A DNA stretch of 43,470 nucleotides from Smithella sp. SCADC (GTDB lineage: Bacteria > Desulfobacterota > Syntrophia > Syntrophales > Smithellaceae): assembly GCA_000747625.2 (NCBI GenBank), contig JQDQ01000187.1, positions 1-43,470 on the forward strand, read 5' to 3'. Numbering within the stretch: the first letter of the stretch is position 1; the number at the start of each line of letters is the position of its first letter. A program made the translations under genes and the position numbers. A model generated the notes under the pieces. It saw only the letters and a list, made by a program, of their open reading frames with translations. It did not search any database and was not told the origin of the DNA. Positions 19,834 through 29,749 of this stretch are shown here, piece after piece.

Positions 19834-22193
19834 ATTTTATGAATTTCTTCGAATTAATAAAAAATAAGGCCGCAAATATTTTCAAGAAGCTGCGGGGGAA
19901 TAACTTATCTTTTGAATTTTTGAAAAACAGAACTTTCCAAAAATGGGCTATTGCCATTACCCTCTGTTTAATCTTAGCCATCATAATATCCCCGGAACTC
20001 CGCATCTACGAACCGGACTTTAAACTGGGTATGATTGCTCCCAGAAATATTAAAGCAGATTATTCTTTTCTGGTTGAAGATCCGCAGGCAACCGAACAGA
20101 AAAAAATGGAGGACGCGGAGAATGTCAAACCGGTCTATGATTACGATATTAAAATCAAAGAAAATATAAGAACAAAATTAGTCAAAGCTCTTTCTGCCGC
20201 GGCAGATAATTACAATAATTATCTTAAGGGAAAAACTTCGAAAAACGGCGGGCTTGATGTAAACAAATTACAAAAAGATAAAAAGAGTCTGGAAAGATAC
20301 CTGGGAATTTATCTAAGTTCGGAAGAATTTTATGTTCTCAACGAGCATAAATTTTCCGGTGAACTCCAACAAAAATTATCTAATTTGATCATTTCTTTCT
20401 ATGAGAATAAATTTATTACCAATAATATTTTAAGCAAAGCAGAAAAGCAGAAAGGCATTGTTGTCAGAAATTTAAGAACCAAGATTGAAGAGGAAGTTAA
20501 AGATCAATCTTTATTTTTCAATATTCAGGAAATTGACGCAGCGCTTTTAAGAACAGTCAATATGGTTTTTAATGAAGATGATGATCATTTGAAAGAAGCC
20601 GCTTTCTCTCTGGCAAAAAAATTAATCGAACCAAATTCAACTTTTAACAAAGAAGCCACGGAAAAGAACAAGCTCGCTATTATAGGAGAAACAAACTCGA
20701 CATTTTTCCAGGTACAGAAGAATGAAATGATTGTAAGGGAGGGAGAAAAAATCGGTTATCTGGAATTAGCCAAATTGAATGCCTTTTATAAATCTGTTAA
20801 GGACAAAAAATTTTCCAGATTCACAATTCTTCTTGGATTCTTTTTTACTTCTTTGTTTCTTTCCATTGTCCTGTATCTTTGGCGCACAAGAAACTGGATT
20901 ACAACTTCAGCCCGTTCCAACGTTGATTTATTCGTTTTCGGCATTATTGCGCTTCTGCAAATATTACTCATCAAGATGGGAATTTTCATCTCTCTGGCTG
21001 TCAACAAAGCCTTCCCGTTTTTATCGACAGAGACCTGTTTTTTCGCCATACCTTTTGCGTTTGGAGCAATGACCATGGCCATTTTGATTAATAGAAATGT
21101 CGCCATGATCATAAGCGTGCTTACGTCTTTAATGATCGGTTTTATTTTTGACGAAAAAATCATTTTCCCTTTGTTCTCCTTTTTGGGATCAGTCGCCGCC
21201 TCTTATCAAATCGTCCGCATCCGTCAACGTTCTGTTTTCCTGAGGATCGGTTTCTTTCTTGGAATTATCAATATGGCCGCGATTATCTGCCTCAATCTTA
21301 TTACCGGTAATTTATTCAACGATCTATTTTTACGACTGCTTATGGGACTTGTCGGTGGTGTTTTTACCGGAATACTTGTTGCCGGAATTACTCCTATCTT
21401 TGAAAGTATCTTCGGTTTTATAACAGACTTTAAACTGCTGGAGCTGGCCAATTTAAATCAGCCTCTTTTTCAGAGAATGATCATTGAAGCGCCCGGAACA
21501 TATCATCACAGCATTATTGTCTCATCTATAGTCGAGGCGGCAGCCGAAGCTATCGGGGCTAACTCTCTTCTTGCAAAAGTCAGCGCCTATTACCACGATA
21601 TCGGCAAGCTGATGAAGCCGCAATATTTTATTGAAAATCAACTTACAAACGAAAACAAACACGATAAGCTTTCGCCGAAAATGAGCAGCCTGATTATAAT
21701 ATCTCACGTTAAAGACGGCTGCGAACTGGCCTCTAAAGCCAAGCTTGGACCACAAATTATCAACATAATCCGTGAGCATCATGGCACAAGCATCGTCAGC
21801 TTTTTTTACGACAAGGCTAAGAAAGATAAGGATGAATCCATCCGTTCTTTATCGGAAAGCGACTTCCGGTATCCCGGACCGAAACCGCAAACGAAAGAAG
21901 CCGGACTGATAATGCTGGGAGATGTTGTTGAAGCGTCTTCACGCACACTGTCTAATCCGACTCCGGCAAGAATTCGTTCTCTGGTCAGAGAAAGAATTGA
22001 ACGCATTTATATGGACGGACAACTTGATGAAAGTGAATTAACTCTAAAAAATCTCAATACGATAGCGGAAACATTTACAAAAATTCTTACCGGAATTTTT
22101 CATCACCGTGTTGATTATCCGGAATCAGCGCAGAAAGAAACTAACGATAAAAAAGAAATTGATGAAATTACAGATCGAAAACAGTCAAAATAA
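19830..22193 (+). CDS. 7TM-HD family phosphohydrolase (PgpH-like, cyclic-di-AMP phosphodiesterase family)
   Basis: N-terminal extracytoplasmic region, several TM helices, then YHHSIIVSSIVEAAAEAIGANSLLAKVSAYYHDIGK HD domain. Confidence 0.92.
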   Translation: MNFMNFFELIKNKAANIFKKLRGNNLSFEFLKNRTFQKWAIAITLCLILAIIISPELRIYEPDFKLGMIAPRNIKADYSFLVEDPQATEQKKMEDAENVKPVYDYDIKIKENIRTKLVKALSAAADNYNNYLKGKTSKNGGLDVNKLQKDKKSLERYLGIYLSSEEFYVLNEHKFSGELQQKLSNLIISFYENKFITNNILSKAEKQKGIVVRNLRTKIEEEVKDQSLFFNIQEIDAALLRTVNMVFNEDDDHLKEAAFSLAKKLIEPNSTFNKEATEKNKLAIIGETNSTFFQVQKNEMIVREGEKIGYLELAKLNAFYKSVKDKKFSRFTILLGFFFTSLFLSIVLYLWRTRNWITTSARSNVDLFVFGIIALLQILLIKMGIFISLAVNKAFPFLSTETCFFAIPFAFGAMTMAILINRNVAMIISVLTSLMIGFIFDEKIIFPLFSFLGSVAASYQIVRIRQRSVFLRIGFFLGIINMAAIICLNLITGNLFNDLFLRLLMGLVGGVFTGILVAGITPIFESIFGFITDFKLLELANLNQPLFQRMIIEAPGTYHHSIIVSSIVEAAAEAIGANSLLAKVSAYYHDIGKLMKPQYFIENQLTNENKHDKLSPKMSSLIIISHVKDGCELASKAKLGPQIINIIREHHGTSIVSFFYDKAKKDKDESIRSLSESDFRYPGPKPQTKEAGLIMLGDVVEASSRTLSNPTPARIRSLVRERIERIYMDGQLDESELTLKNLNTIAETFTKILTGIFHHRVDYPESAQKETNDKKEIDEITDRKQSK

Positions 22194-22614
22194 AATTAAA
22201 ATTGATAAACGCAGAATTCGCAGCACGGTTCTAAGAATTATGAGGATTCTTGATTGTGCGGATAAAGAAATCAGTTTATCTTTCGTTGATGATGAAAAGA
22301 TTAAAGAGTTAAACAAAGAATATCTGGGGAAGGATAAACCGACTAACGTCATTTCTTTTTCTCTGCGGGAAGGCGAATACAGTGATATAAATCCTCAAAT
22401 TATGGGAGACATTATTATCTCAATCGAAACGGCTCAAAGAGACGCTCTTTGGGGAAATTTGACCGTATCACAAGAAATCGATTTTCTGATAATTCACGGA
22501 ATTTTACACCTGCTCGGTTATAACCATGAAAATACGACCAGAAAAGAAACAAACAAAATGCGGAAAGAAGAAAATGATTTATTCAAAGTTCTTTATGGCT
22601 GCGATGTCTTTTAA
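22162..22614 (+). CDS. ybeY: Endoribonuclease YbeY
   Basis: HGILHLLGYNHE (H3 zinc motif), LNKEYLGKDKPTNVISFSL; start revised to MKLQIENSQ at 22162. Confidence 0.94.
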   Translation: MKLQIENSQNKIKIDKRRIRSTVLRIMRILDCADKEISLSFVDDEKIKELNKEYLGKDKPTNVISFSLREGEYSDINPQIMGDIIISIETAQRDALWGNLTVSQEIDFLIIHGILHLLGYNHENTTRKETNKMRKEENDLFKVLYGCDVF

Positions 22615-22641
22615 TTTAATATTATCACTGGAGGATAAGAA

Positions 22642-22982
22642 ATGGATTTATCTTTAAAAAATAAAGTTGTTTTGATTACCGGAGCCAGTCGTGGAATTGG
22701 TCGGGCAATTGCTATAGGGATGGCTCAGGCCGGCGCCGATGTTGCAATTGCCAGTCGCAAAATATCAGAGTTAACGCTATAGCTCCCGGACTTACCAAAA
22801 CACGCTTCAGCGAGGCTCTTTGGAAAAATCAGGATATCCTCAATGTAGCGATGAGCAGAACTCCGCTGGGACGACCTGCGGAGCCGGAAGAAATGGTCGG
22901 CGCTGTCATTTATCTCGCGTCGGACGAATCCAGCTATGTTACAGGGCAAGTTCTTGCAATAGACGGCGGAATGACTATCTGA
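22642..22982 (+). pseudogene. Internally deleted, frameshifted SDR-family oxidoreductase (FabG-like)
   Basis: RBS gagga then [46 protein letters not shown]; a second frame gives [73 protein letters not shown]. The middle, including the SYK active-site region, is missing. Confidence 0.92.
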
Positions 22983-23159
22983 TACCAATCCTAAATCAAA
23001 GCGCTATCTTCGTTGGTCCCGATTCATCGGGATTGTCGGCTTCTTGCCCGGCGTATGCCGGGTCCTCCACGTATGCACAAATACGCCTCAGAGTTTATCA
23101 GGCGTATGCTGGGCCTCCGCCTGGCCGCCTCAATATCATCTTTGATGTAGGAGTGGCAT
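22982..23159. mobile_element. MITE-like non-coding element with imperfect terminal inverted repeats
   Basis: Left end ATACCAATCCTAAATCAAAG (22982-23001); reverse complement of right end is ATGCCACTCCTACATCAAAG (23140-23159), 17/20 identical. Interior has hairpins (cccggc gtat gccggg; tacgcct...aggcgta). Confidence 0.7.
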
Positions 23160-23219
23160 AATATCATTTACTTTAAAAAAAGCATTGATCTAAAACCAAT
23201 GATAAAGTAAAATATAACT

Positions 23220-23849
23220 ATGAAAACATTATCTAATAAATACTTAATTAATTTCAGTACAGGTCTATTCCTGCAAGTCGCTACAGCAGTTTTAACTGTT
23301 TTTATAATTACCACAGCCAATATTGTTCACGCCGATATCTACAAGTATGTGGATGAGGAAGGAGTTCTCCACTTAACCAACGTACCTACCGATCATAAGG
23401 TTAAGTATGTTTTGATTCTTAAAGAAAAACGAATTCTTTTCCAGGCCAATCTTGACGTAACCAAATACGATGAGCTTATTAACAAAGCCGCCAACAAATT
23501 TAAACTTGATTCTGCATTAATCAAAGCGATTATTAAAGCGGAATCCAATTTTAATCATCGGGCTGTTTCAAGGGTAGGAGCGCAGGGGTTAATGCAATTA
23601 ATGCCGAAAACGGCATCTTCAATGAACGTCGAAGACAGTTTTCATCCTGGAAAAAACATTGAAGGTGGAGCACGTTATTTGCGTTATCTTCTCAATACCT
23701 ACAAAGGAAATCTGGATCTGGCCCTTGCCGCTTATAATGCCGGAGAAAAAGCGGTCGCCAAATATAATTATAACATTCCTCCCTATCGGGAAACTCAAAA
23801 TTATGTAAAGCGTGTTTATAGCTTTTATAAGTCATACAACGGTGAATAA
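23220..23849 (+). CDS. Lytic transglycosylase (SLT domain) with N-terminal DUF4124-like region
   Basis: DIYKYVDEEGVLHLTNVPTDHKVKY; SALIKAIIKAESNFNHRAVSRVGAQGLMQLMPKTA; LALAAYNAGEKAV. Confidence 0.94.
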   Translation: MKTLSNKYLINFSTGLFLQVATAVLTVFIITTANIVHADIYKYVDEEGVLHLTNVPTDHKVKYVLILKEKRILFQANLDVTKYDELINKAANKFKLDSALIKAIIKAESNFNHRAVSRVGAQGLMQLMPKTASSMNVEDSFHPGKNIEGGARYLRYLLNTYKGNLDLALAAYNAGEKAVAKYNYNIPPYRETQNYVKRVYSFYKSYNGE

Positions 23850-23851
23850 TT

Positions 23852-24412
23852 TTATCTGGAATGCTTTTCGACATATAAATATTTCCTGATTTCCGCCAAT
23901 CTTCTTTCTTTAATACCTTTTATTTCCATTAATTGTTCTATATTACGGAACCGGTTCAATCTGCCGCGTAAATCCAATATTTTCCCTGCTGTCGATTCGC
24001 CGATTCCTTTTACCAGAAGCAAATCGTCTTTCGTAGCTTTATTAAGATCAAATTTCATTCCCAGGGCAAGCCTTTTAACTGCGCCTATCTCTGTCACGGC
24101 AATATTATTCCCGCCGGGAGATGAACCAACCGTGATTTTCATCCCGTCATTAAGCTTGAAATCCGGAAACGAAAATTTTCTGATGCCGGTATTCTCTAAA
24201 AACTTTGCCGCGGATGTCTCTGCCCCAACGAAATAAATTCCTTGAGACTGATCTTTTTCCACCACTTCAATCGCCAGCAAATTATTTATTTGATCGGCAA
24301 AAACAGGGATTTCATAACTGACAAATAAACTGTAATAATTAAAAAAGGGAATAATCGCCAGAATTACACAAACGGCGATCAGTCCCTTAATTTGACTTTT
24401 GGAAATAGTCAT
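23852..24412 (-). CDS. ComEA-like helix-hairpin-helix protein, membrane-anchored
   Basis: C-terminal FDLNKATKDDLLLVKGIGESTAGKILDLRGRLNRFRNIEQLMEIKGIKERRLAEIRKYL; N-terminal TM helix; start revised to MTISKSQ. Confidence 0.85.
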   Translation of the reverse strand: MTISKSQIKGLIAVCVILAIIPFFNYYSLFVSYEIPVFADQINNLLAIEVVEKDQSQGIYFVGAETSAAKFLENTGIRKFSFPDFKLNDGMKITVGSSPGGNNIAVTEIGAVKRLALGMKFDLNKATKDDLLLVKGIGESTAGKILDLRGRLNRFRNIEQLMEIKGIKERRLAEIRKYLYVEKHSR

Positions 24413-24416
24413 GGAA

Positions 24417-25637
24417 TTACTTTTTCTTTTCCAACCCGAAAGCATCATGCAGAGCAGTAACAGCAAGCTCTGTATATTTTCGTTTAATAATACAGGATAT
24501 TTTAATTTCCGATGTGCTGATCATCATGATATTGATACTTTCGTTGGACAAAGTTTTGAACATTTTAGCGGCAACACCGGAATGACTTACCATTCCTACA
24601 CCGATGATAGATATTTTGGCTACATCATCGTCAACTTCCACTTTTTTCGCTCCAATTGCCTTAGCCGTTGTATTGACTATCTTCTGAGCTTCTTTCATCT
24701 CTTTTTTGGATACAGTAAAAGTAAGATCGGTAAAACCTTCCGCACTGGCATTTTGAATGATCATGTCAACACTGATATTGTGCTCCGACAAAGGCGTAAA
24801 TAAACTGGCTGCCACACCCGGTTGATCCGGAACATGCACAACAGTTATTTTGGCCTGATCTCTATCATAAGTAATACCTGAAAGAACTTCTCTTTCCATT
24901 TCTTTATCCTCCTTAGTCACAAGCGTTCCTCCTTCATCGGAAAAAGTTGATTTCACGTAAACAGGAACATTATACTTTTTTGCCATTTCCACTGAACGGG
25001 GCTGTAAAACTTTTGCGCCCGTCATAGCCATTTCCAGCATTTCATCATAAGAAATTTTATTCAATCTGCGGGCTTTACTGCAAATATTAGGATCAGTAGT
25101 ATAAACTCCATCAACGTCTGTAAAGATATCACAGCGATCAGCTTTCAGAGCTGCGGCAAGAGCTACCGCGCTCGTATCGGAACCGCCGCGCCCGAGTGTC
25201 GTAATATTATTATTTTCGTCCACACCCTGGAAACCGGCAATAACCACAATGGTCCCCTTTTTCAGTTCTTTTTTTATTTCTTTCGTGTCAATAAGTGTAA
25301 TTCTGGCCTTTTTATGGGCTTTATCTGTTAGAATTTTAGCCTGAAACCCTAAAAATGATCTTGCCCGATGCCCCATGGAATTCAAAACAATTGATAACAG
25401 AGTTATCGTAACATGCTCGCCTGTTGAAATTAAAGAATCATATTCTCTTTCGTCAGGAGATTCGGCAGCTTGGTGCGCAAGGGCAATAAGCCTGTCAGTT
25501 TCTCCGGCCATTGCTGATAAAACTACTACGACTTCATTGCCCGCATTTTTTTCACGAATTGCTTTCGCGGCCACATTTTTTATTTTTTCAATATCCGCGA
25601 CCGATGTTCCCCCGAATTTCTGAACAATTAAAGCCAT
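24417..25637 (-). CDS. lysC: Aspartate kinase
   Basis: [39 protein letters not shown]-terminal ACT domains. Confidence 0.97.
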   Translation of the reverse strand: MALIVQKFGGTSVADIEKIKNVAAKAIREKNAGNEVVVVLSAMAGETDRLIALAHQAAESPDEREYDSLISTGEHVTITLLSIVLNSMGHRARSFLGFQAKILTDKAHKKARITLIDTKEIKKELKKGTIVVIAGFQGVDENNNITTLGRGGSDTSAVALAAALKADRCDIFTDVDGVYTTDPNICSKARRLNKISYDEMLEMAMTGAKVLQPRSVEMAKKYNVPVYVKSTFSDEGGTLVTKEDKEMEREVLSGITYDRDQAKITVVHVPDQPGVAASLFTPLSEHNISVDMIIQNASAEGFTDLTFTVSKKEMKEAQKIVNTTAKAIGAKKVEVDDDVAKISIIGVGMVSHSGVAAKMFKTLSNESINIMMISTSEIKISCIIKRKYTELAVTALHDAFGLEKKK

Positions 25638-25642
25638 TTTTA

Positions 25643-26125
25643 TTAACCTCCGCTTTTATAGCTTACCCATTCCTTCAGTCTGTCTTTTAATCCTTTAATA
25701 ACAATTTTGCGCTTGTTTTCATCAATATATTCGAAACTTATAAAAAAAGCATCAGCCGGAAGAATTTGAATTATTTTTTCCGCCCACTCGATTACAACAA
25801 TGCCCTTCCCGCAAAAATATTCTTCATAACCTAAATCTTCGAATTCAGAGTAACTGTTCAGCCGATACACATCAAAGTGATAAAGTTTACAGCGGGCCGG
25901 ATATTCATTAATCAAGGTAAAAGTCGGAGACGTAATCTGATATTTATCGCTTACTCCTAAGCCTCGGGCTAAACCACCGGTAAAACAGGTTTTGCCTGAC
26001 CCAAGTTCGCCCGATAACGCTAAAACATCACCTTCCCTTAGCTCTCTGCCAATGAAACACGCTATTTCCTCAGTCTGCCTGGCACTTTCAGATATTATTT
26101 CAATCTTCGTATTTTTCTGACTCAT
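25643..26125 (-). CDS. tsaE: tRNA threonylcarbamoyladenosine biosynthesis protein TsaE
   Basis: [41 protein letters not shown]. Confidence 0.94.
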   Translation of the reverse strand: MSQKNTKIEIISESARQTEEIACFIGRELREGDVLALSGELGSGKTCFTGGLARGLGVSDKYQITSPTFTLINEYPARCKLYHFDVYRLNSYSEFEDLGYEEYFCGKGIVVIEWAEKIIQILPADAFFISFEYIDENKRKIVIKGLKDRLKEWVSYKSGG

Positions 26126-26158
26126 TTATAATAGCTATAAACAGTATTTAATATCACT

Positions 26159-26539
26159 TTACTCTTTCTCCAATACGACAACCGCAGTAGCGTATTTTTT
26201 CGTATGCGTCAGACTCAAATGAATATTCTTAATTTTTCTTTTTTCAATTTGAGTTTTGGCTGTTCTGTAGAGTTGAAGCGCCGGCTTTCCGCTTTTATCG
26301 TTCACAACTTCAATATCGCTCAATTTAACACCTCCGCCCAAACCAATGCCCAATGCCTTTAAAAAAGATTCTTTGGCTGCAAATCTGGCCCCGTAATGTA
26401 TTGATGATTGGACATGTTTTCCACAGTAGAGTATCTCTCCCGCGGAAAAGACTCTCTTTAAAAATTTAACACCCCATTTTTCAATTATCTTTTCCAAGCG
26501 GCCATTTTCGACCAGGTCTATTCCAATACCACAAATCAT
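26159..26539 (-). CDS. acpS: Holo-[acyl-carrier-protein] synthase
   Basis: MICGIGIDLVENGRLEKII; FAAKESFLKALGIG; LSLTHTKKYATAVVVLE; start revised to 26539. Confidence 0.95.
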   Translation of the reverse strand: MICGIGIDLVENGRLEKIIEKWGVKFLKRVFSAGEILYCGKHVQSSIHYGARFAAKESFLKALGIGLGGGVKLSDIEVVNDKSGKPALQLYRTAKTQIEKRKIKNIHLSLTHTKKYATAVVVLEKE

Positions 26540-26547
26540 TATCTTAC

Positions 26548-27744
26548 CTAACATGCATGGACAATAGCGTCCGTAACTACGGCAACTTTTTTCATAACTG
26601 CCACATCATGCACCCGGATAATATGGCATCCGTTCATAATCGCCGCGGCGACTGTCGCCGCTGTACCTTCCATTCTTTCACCCGGTTCACCGCCGGTCAC
26701 TTTGCCGAGAAAAGACTTTCTGGATGTTCCAACCATTATGGGCATCCCCAATACTTGTAACTGGGAAAGATTTTTTACAATTTTATAATTATCATCCGGC
26801 GTTTTTCCAAAACCTATTCCTGGATCTATAACCAGACGATCTTTTTCTATACCTTCTCTCAAAGCTTTTTCACTGCTCTCTTTCAAATAATCCGCTATTT
26901 CAGCCATTAGGTTGTTATAAACTAATTTACCCTTTTGCATGTTTTGGGGATTACCCCGCATATGCATAAGAATCACAGCGGCGCCTGTATCCTTGACGGT
27001 TTTTGTCATTTTTTTATCAGCATGCAAAGCACTTATATCATTGACTATTTCGGCGCCGGCTCCGACAGCCAGCCTGGCTACTTGTGCCTTTTTCGTATCT
27101 ATGGAAATTGGAATTTTTATCTGTTTCACTAAACGGTCGATTACCGGAAGGACTCGTTTTAACTCAGTATTTGCCGAGACAGATGCAGCTCCGGGACGAG
27201 ATGATTCTCCGCCGATATCTATAATATCCGCCCCTTCGTCCACCATTTGTAATCCACGCTCAATAGCGCTTTGCTGAGAATAAAAAAGCCCGCCATCGGA
27301 AAAAGAATCAGGCGTAACATTTAGAATTCCCATGATCAAAGTCTTTTTGCCCAGTTGTATTTCACGTCTAAACGTTTTTAAAATATATTCTTTTTGACTG
27401 ATGTTTTTAAGCAATTCCCGTATATTGGCGGCAATAGAATTTAAACCAAATGGCTGTTTTTCAATTTTTATTACCATTGCCAGTATTTGTTTTATTGTGC
27501 CCATTATTAAAATATCGCTTGCAGGAACACTACAGGAAACGCTTCCCCTGGCAACAGCGGCATCTCCGCCCACCGATAACATTTCTTGTTTTATAATATT
27601 CGCAACTTTACATGGTTGACTTTCAAGTAAAATATTAATGTTTATTGTTTTGGAAACCATAGCGTCAATGCCATAAGGATCAACACCAATTTTTTTGAAT
27701 ATCGACACAGCGTCTTCTAAATTTTTTATTTTAATTACATTCAC
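26548..27744 (-). CDS. folP: Dihydropteroate synthase
   Basis: IMGILNVTPDSFSDGG; DIIDIGGESSRPGA; DPGIGFGKTPDDNYKIVKNL; carries an extra N-terminal region of about 120 aa. Confidence 0.95.
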   Translation of the reverse strand: MNVIKIKNLEDAVSIFKKIGVDPYGIDAMVSKTININILLESQPCKVANIIKQEMLSVGGDAAVARGSVSCSVPASDILIMGTIKQILAMVIKIEKQPFGLNSIAANIRELLKNISQKEYILKTFRREIQLGKKTLIMGILNVTPDSFSDGGLFYSQQSAIERGLQMVDEGADIIDIGGESSRPGAASVSANTELKRVLPVIDRLVKQIKIPISIDTKKAQVARLAVGAGAEIVNDISALHADKKMTKTVKDTGAAVILMHMRGNPQNMQKGKLVYNNLMAEIADYLKESSEKALREGIEKDRLVIDPGIGFGKTPDDNYKIVKNLSQLQVLGMPIMVGTSRKSFLGKVTGGEPGERMEGTAATVAAAIMNGCHIIRVHDVAVMKKVAVVTDAIVHAC

Positions 27745-27803
27745 AAGACTATACCAACATCAAATTTAATTTAAATTTACTTCAGACAAGTCACAGAAAA
27801 TAT

Positions 27804-29648
27804 TTAGTGAAATCCATCTGGAGAAACCTGAAGCTCCGTAGGCAAAACATTGCCAATCAGGACATCTATTTCTGCTCCGTTTAAGACTTCTTTTTCTAAA
27901 AGTTCCCCGGCTATTTTATGCAGTATTTCAATATGGTCGGTGAGGATCTTTTTTGCCCTCTCATAGTTTCGGGTAACAATGGAAACAACTTCCGCATCAA
28001 TGTTTTTTGCCGTATCTTCGCTGTAATCCTTATGTGTGGCAAATTCCCGTCCCAGAAAGATTTGTTCTTCTTTTTTTCCGTAACTTAGCGGCCCCATCCT
28101 GTCGCTCATACCCCATTCGCAAACCATTTTTCTGGCCAGATTTGTCGCCCGTTCAATGTCGTTGCCGGCGCCGGTAGTAAAATCATGCAAAATTATTTCT
28201 TCGGCAGCTCGTCCGCCTAATAAAATGGCAATATTATTTTCTAAATATTCCCGGGGATATGTATGTTTTTCATCAATCGGCAGCTGCTGGGTAAGACCCA
28301 AAGCCCTTCCCCGGGGAATTATTGTAACCTTGTGAATCGGATCGGTTCCCGGTATCATCCGTGCCACCAGAACATGGCCTGTTTCATGATAAGAAGTATT
28401 GCGTTTTTCATCATCACTAATCACCATGGTTTTTCTTTCCGTGCCCATTAAAATTTTATCTTTAGCAAACTCAAAATCTTTCATATTGACTTTGTCTTTA
28501 TTATCACGGGCGGCATTGAGCACGGCTTCGTTAATCAGATTTTCAATATCGGCTCCGGAAGTTCCGGGCGTCCCCCGGGCCAAAATCGCAAAATCAACAT
28601 CTTCTGCTATCGGCGCTTTGCGGGCATGAACTTCAAATATTTTTTCTCTTCCTCTCACATCAGGAAGCGGCACGACAACCTGCCGGTCAAACCGGCCCGG
28701 ACGCAACAATGCCGGATCAAGAACATCAGGACGGTTAGTGGCGGAAATAAGAATCACACCTTCATTAGATTCAAATCCATCCATCTCTACCAGCAGTTGA
28801 TTAAGAGTTTGTTCTCTTTCATCGTGTCCTCCTCCCAGACCTGCGCCGCGATGACGGCCAACCGCATCAATTTCATCAATAAAAATTATGCAGGGAGCGT
28901 TCTTTTTGGCCTGACTGAATAAATCGCGGACACGTGAAGCGCCAACACCGACAAACATTTCCACGAAATCCGAGCCGCTGATTGTCAAAAAAGGCACTTC
29001 CGCTTCTCCCGCAATTGCCCGCGCTAAAAGTGTTTTTCCGGTTCCGGGAGGACCAACGAGTAATAACCCTTTGGGAATTCTTCCTCCCAGCCTTGTATAT
29101 TTCTTGGGGTCCTTTAAGAAATCGATAACTTCTTCCAATTCGGCCTTGGCTTCATCAATACCGGCAACATCGGCAAAAGTAACTCTTTTGGATTTATCAG
29201 TAATCAGGCGTGCTTTGCTTTTACCAAAAGCCATTGCTTTTCCGCCACCTGCCTGCATCTGGCGCATGAAAAATATCCAGACGCCGATAAGAAGGATCAT
29301 CGGCAACCAGGAAACTAAAAGAGTCATATACCAGGAATCCTCAGTTGGTTTGGCCGTTATTTTGACTCCTTTTTCTCTGAATTGCGTTACCAGCTTATCA
29401 TCCTTGGGTGAATACGTCTTAAAAGCATTACCATTAGTCAGTTTACCGGTAATGCTCTCACCCTGCATAGTTACTTCACTTATCTCGCCTTTATCCAGAA
29501 AGGCGATCATCTCACTATAATTTATGTCTTTGGTACCCGTTTTAGGCTGGTTAAATAACTGCCAGACAAGTAAAAATACCAGCAGTATAGTAAGTACAAG
29601 AGCTATATTTTTTTGAGACTGATTCAAAATTTTTCTCCTTAAGATCAA
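27804..29648 (-). CDS. ftsH: ATP-dependent zinc metalloprotease FtsH
   Basis: [50 protein letters not shown] zinc motif; N-terminal TM helices. Confidence 0.98.
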   Translation of the reverse strand: MILRRKILNQSQKNIALVLTILLVFLLVWQLFNQPKTGTKDINYSEMIAFLDKGEISEVTMQGESITGKLTNGNAFKTYSPKDDKLVTQFREKGVKITAKPTEDSWYMTLLVSWLPMILLIGVWIFFMRQMQAGGGKAMAFGKSKARLITDKSKRVTFADVAGIDEAKAELEEVIDFLKDPKKYTRLGGRIPKGLLLVGPPGTGKTLLARAIAGEAEVPFLTISGSDFVEMFVGVGASRVRDLFSQAKKNAPCIIFIDEIDAVGRHRGAGLGGGHDEREQTLNQLLVEMDGFESNEGVILISATNRPDVLDPALLRPGRFDRQVVVPLPDVRGREKIFEVHARKAPIAEDVDFAILARGTPGTSGADIENLINEAVLNAARDNKDKVNMKDFEFAKDKILMGTERKTMVISDDEKRNTSYHETGHVLVARMIPGTDPIHKVTIIPRGRALGLTQQLPIDEKHTYPREYLENNIAILLGGRAAEEIILHDFTTGAGNDIERATNLARKMVCEWGMSDRMGPLSYGKKEEQIFLGREFATHKDYSEDTAKNIDAEVVSIVTRNYERAKKILTDHIEILHKIAGELLEKEVLNGAEIDVLIGNVLPTELQVSPDGFH

Positions 29649-29749
29649 TTATACTGTATAATGATATAATCTTTATAATAATATCCAACATAACTCAAAT
29701 AATTTTTGAAGATCTTACAAAAAGGCCATGTTGTGTAAATTTGCTGTTT

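Noticed and set aside
22820-23161. 113-aa plus-strand ORF
   Set aside because: Runs out of frame through the SDR pseudogene and the MITE-like element.
29071-29520. 149-aa plus-strand ORF
   Set aside because: Antisense to ftsH; composition is a shadow of the coding strand.
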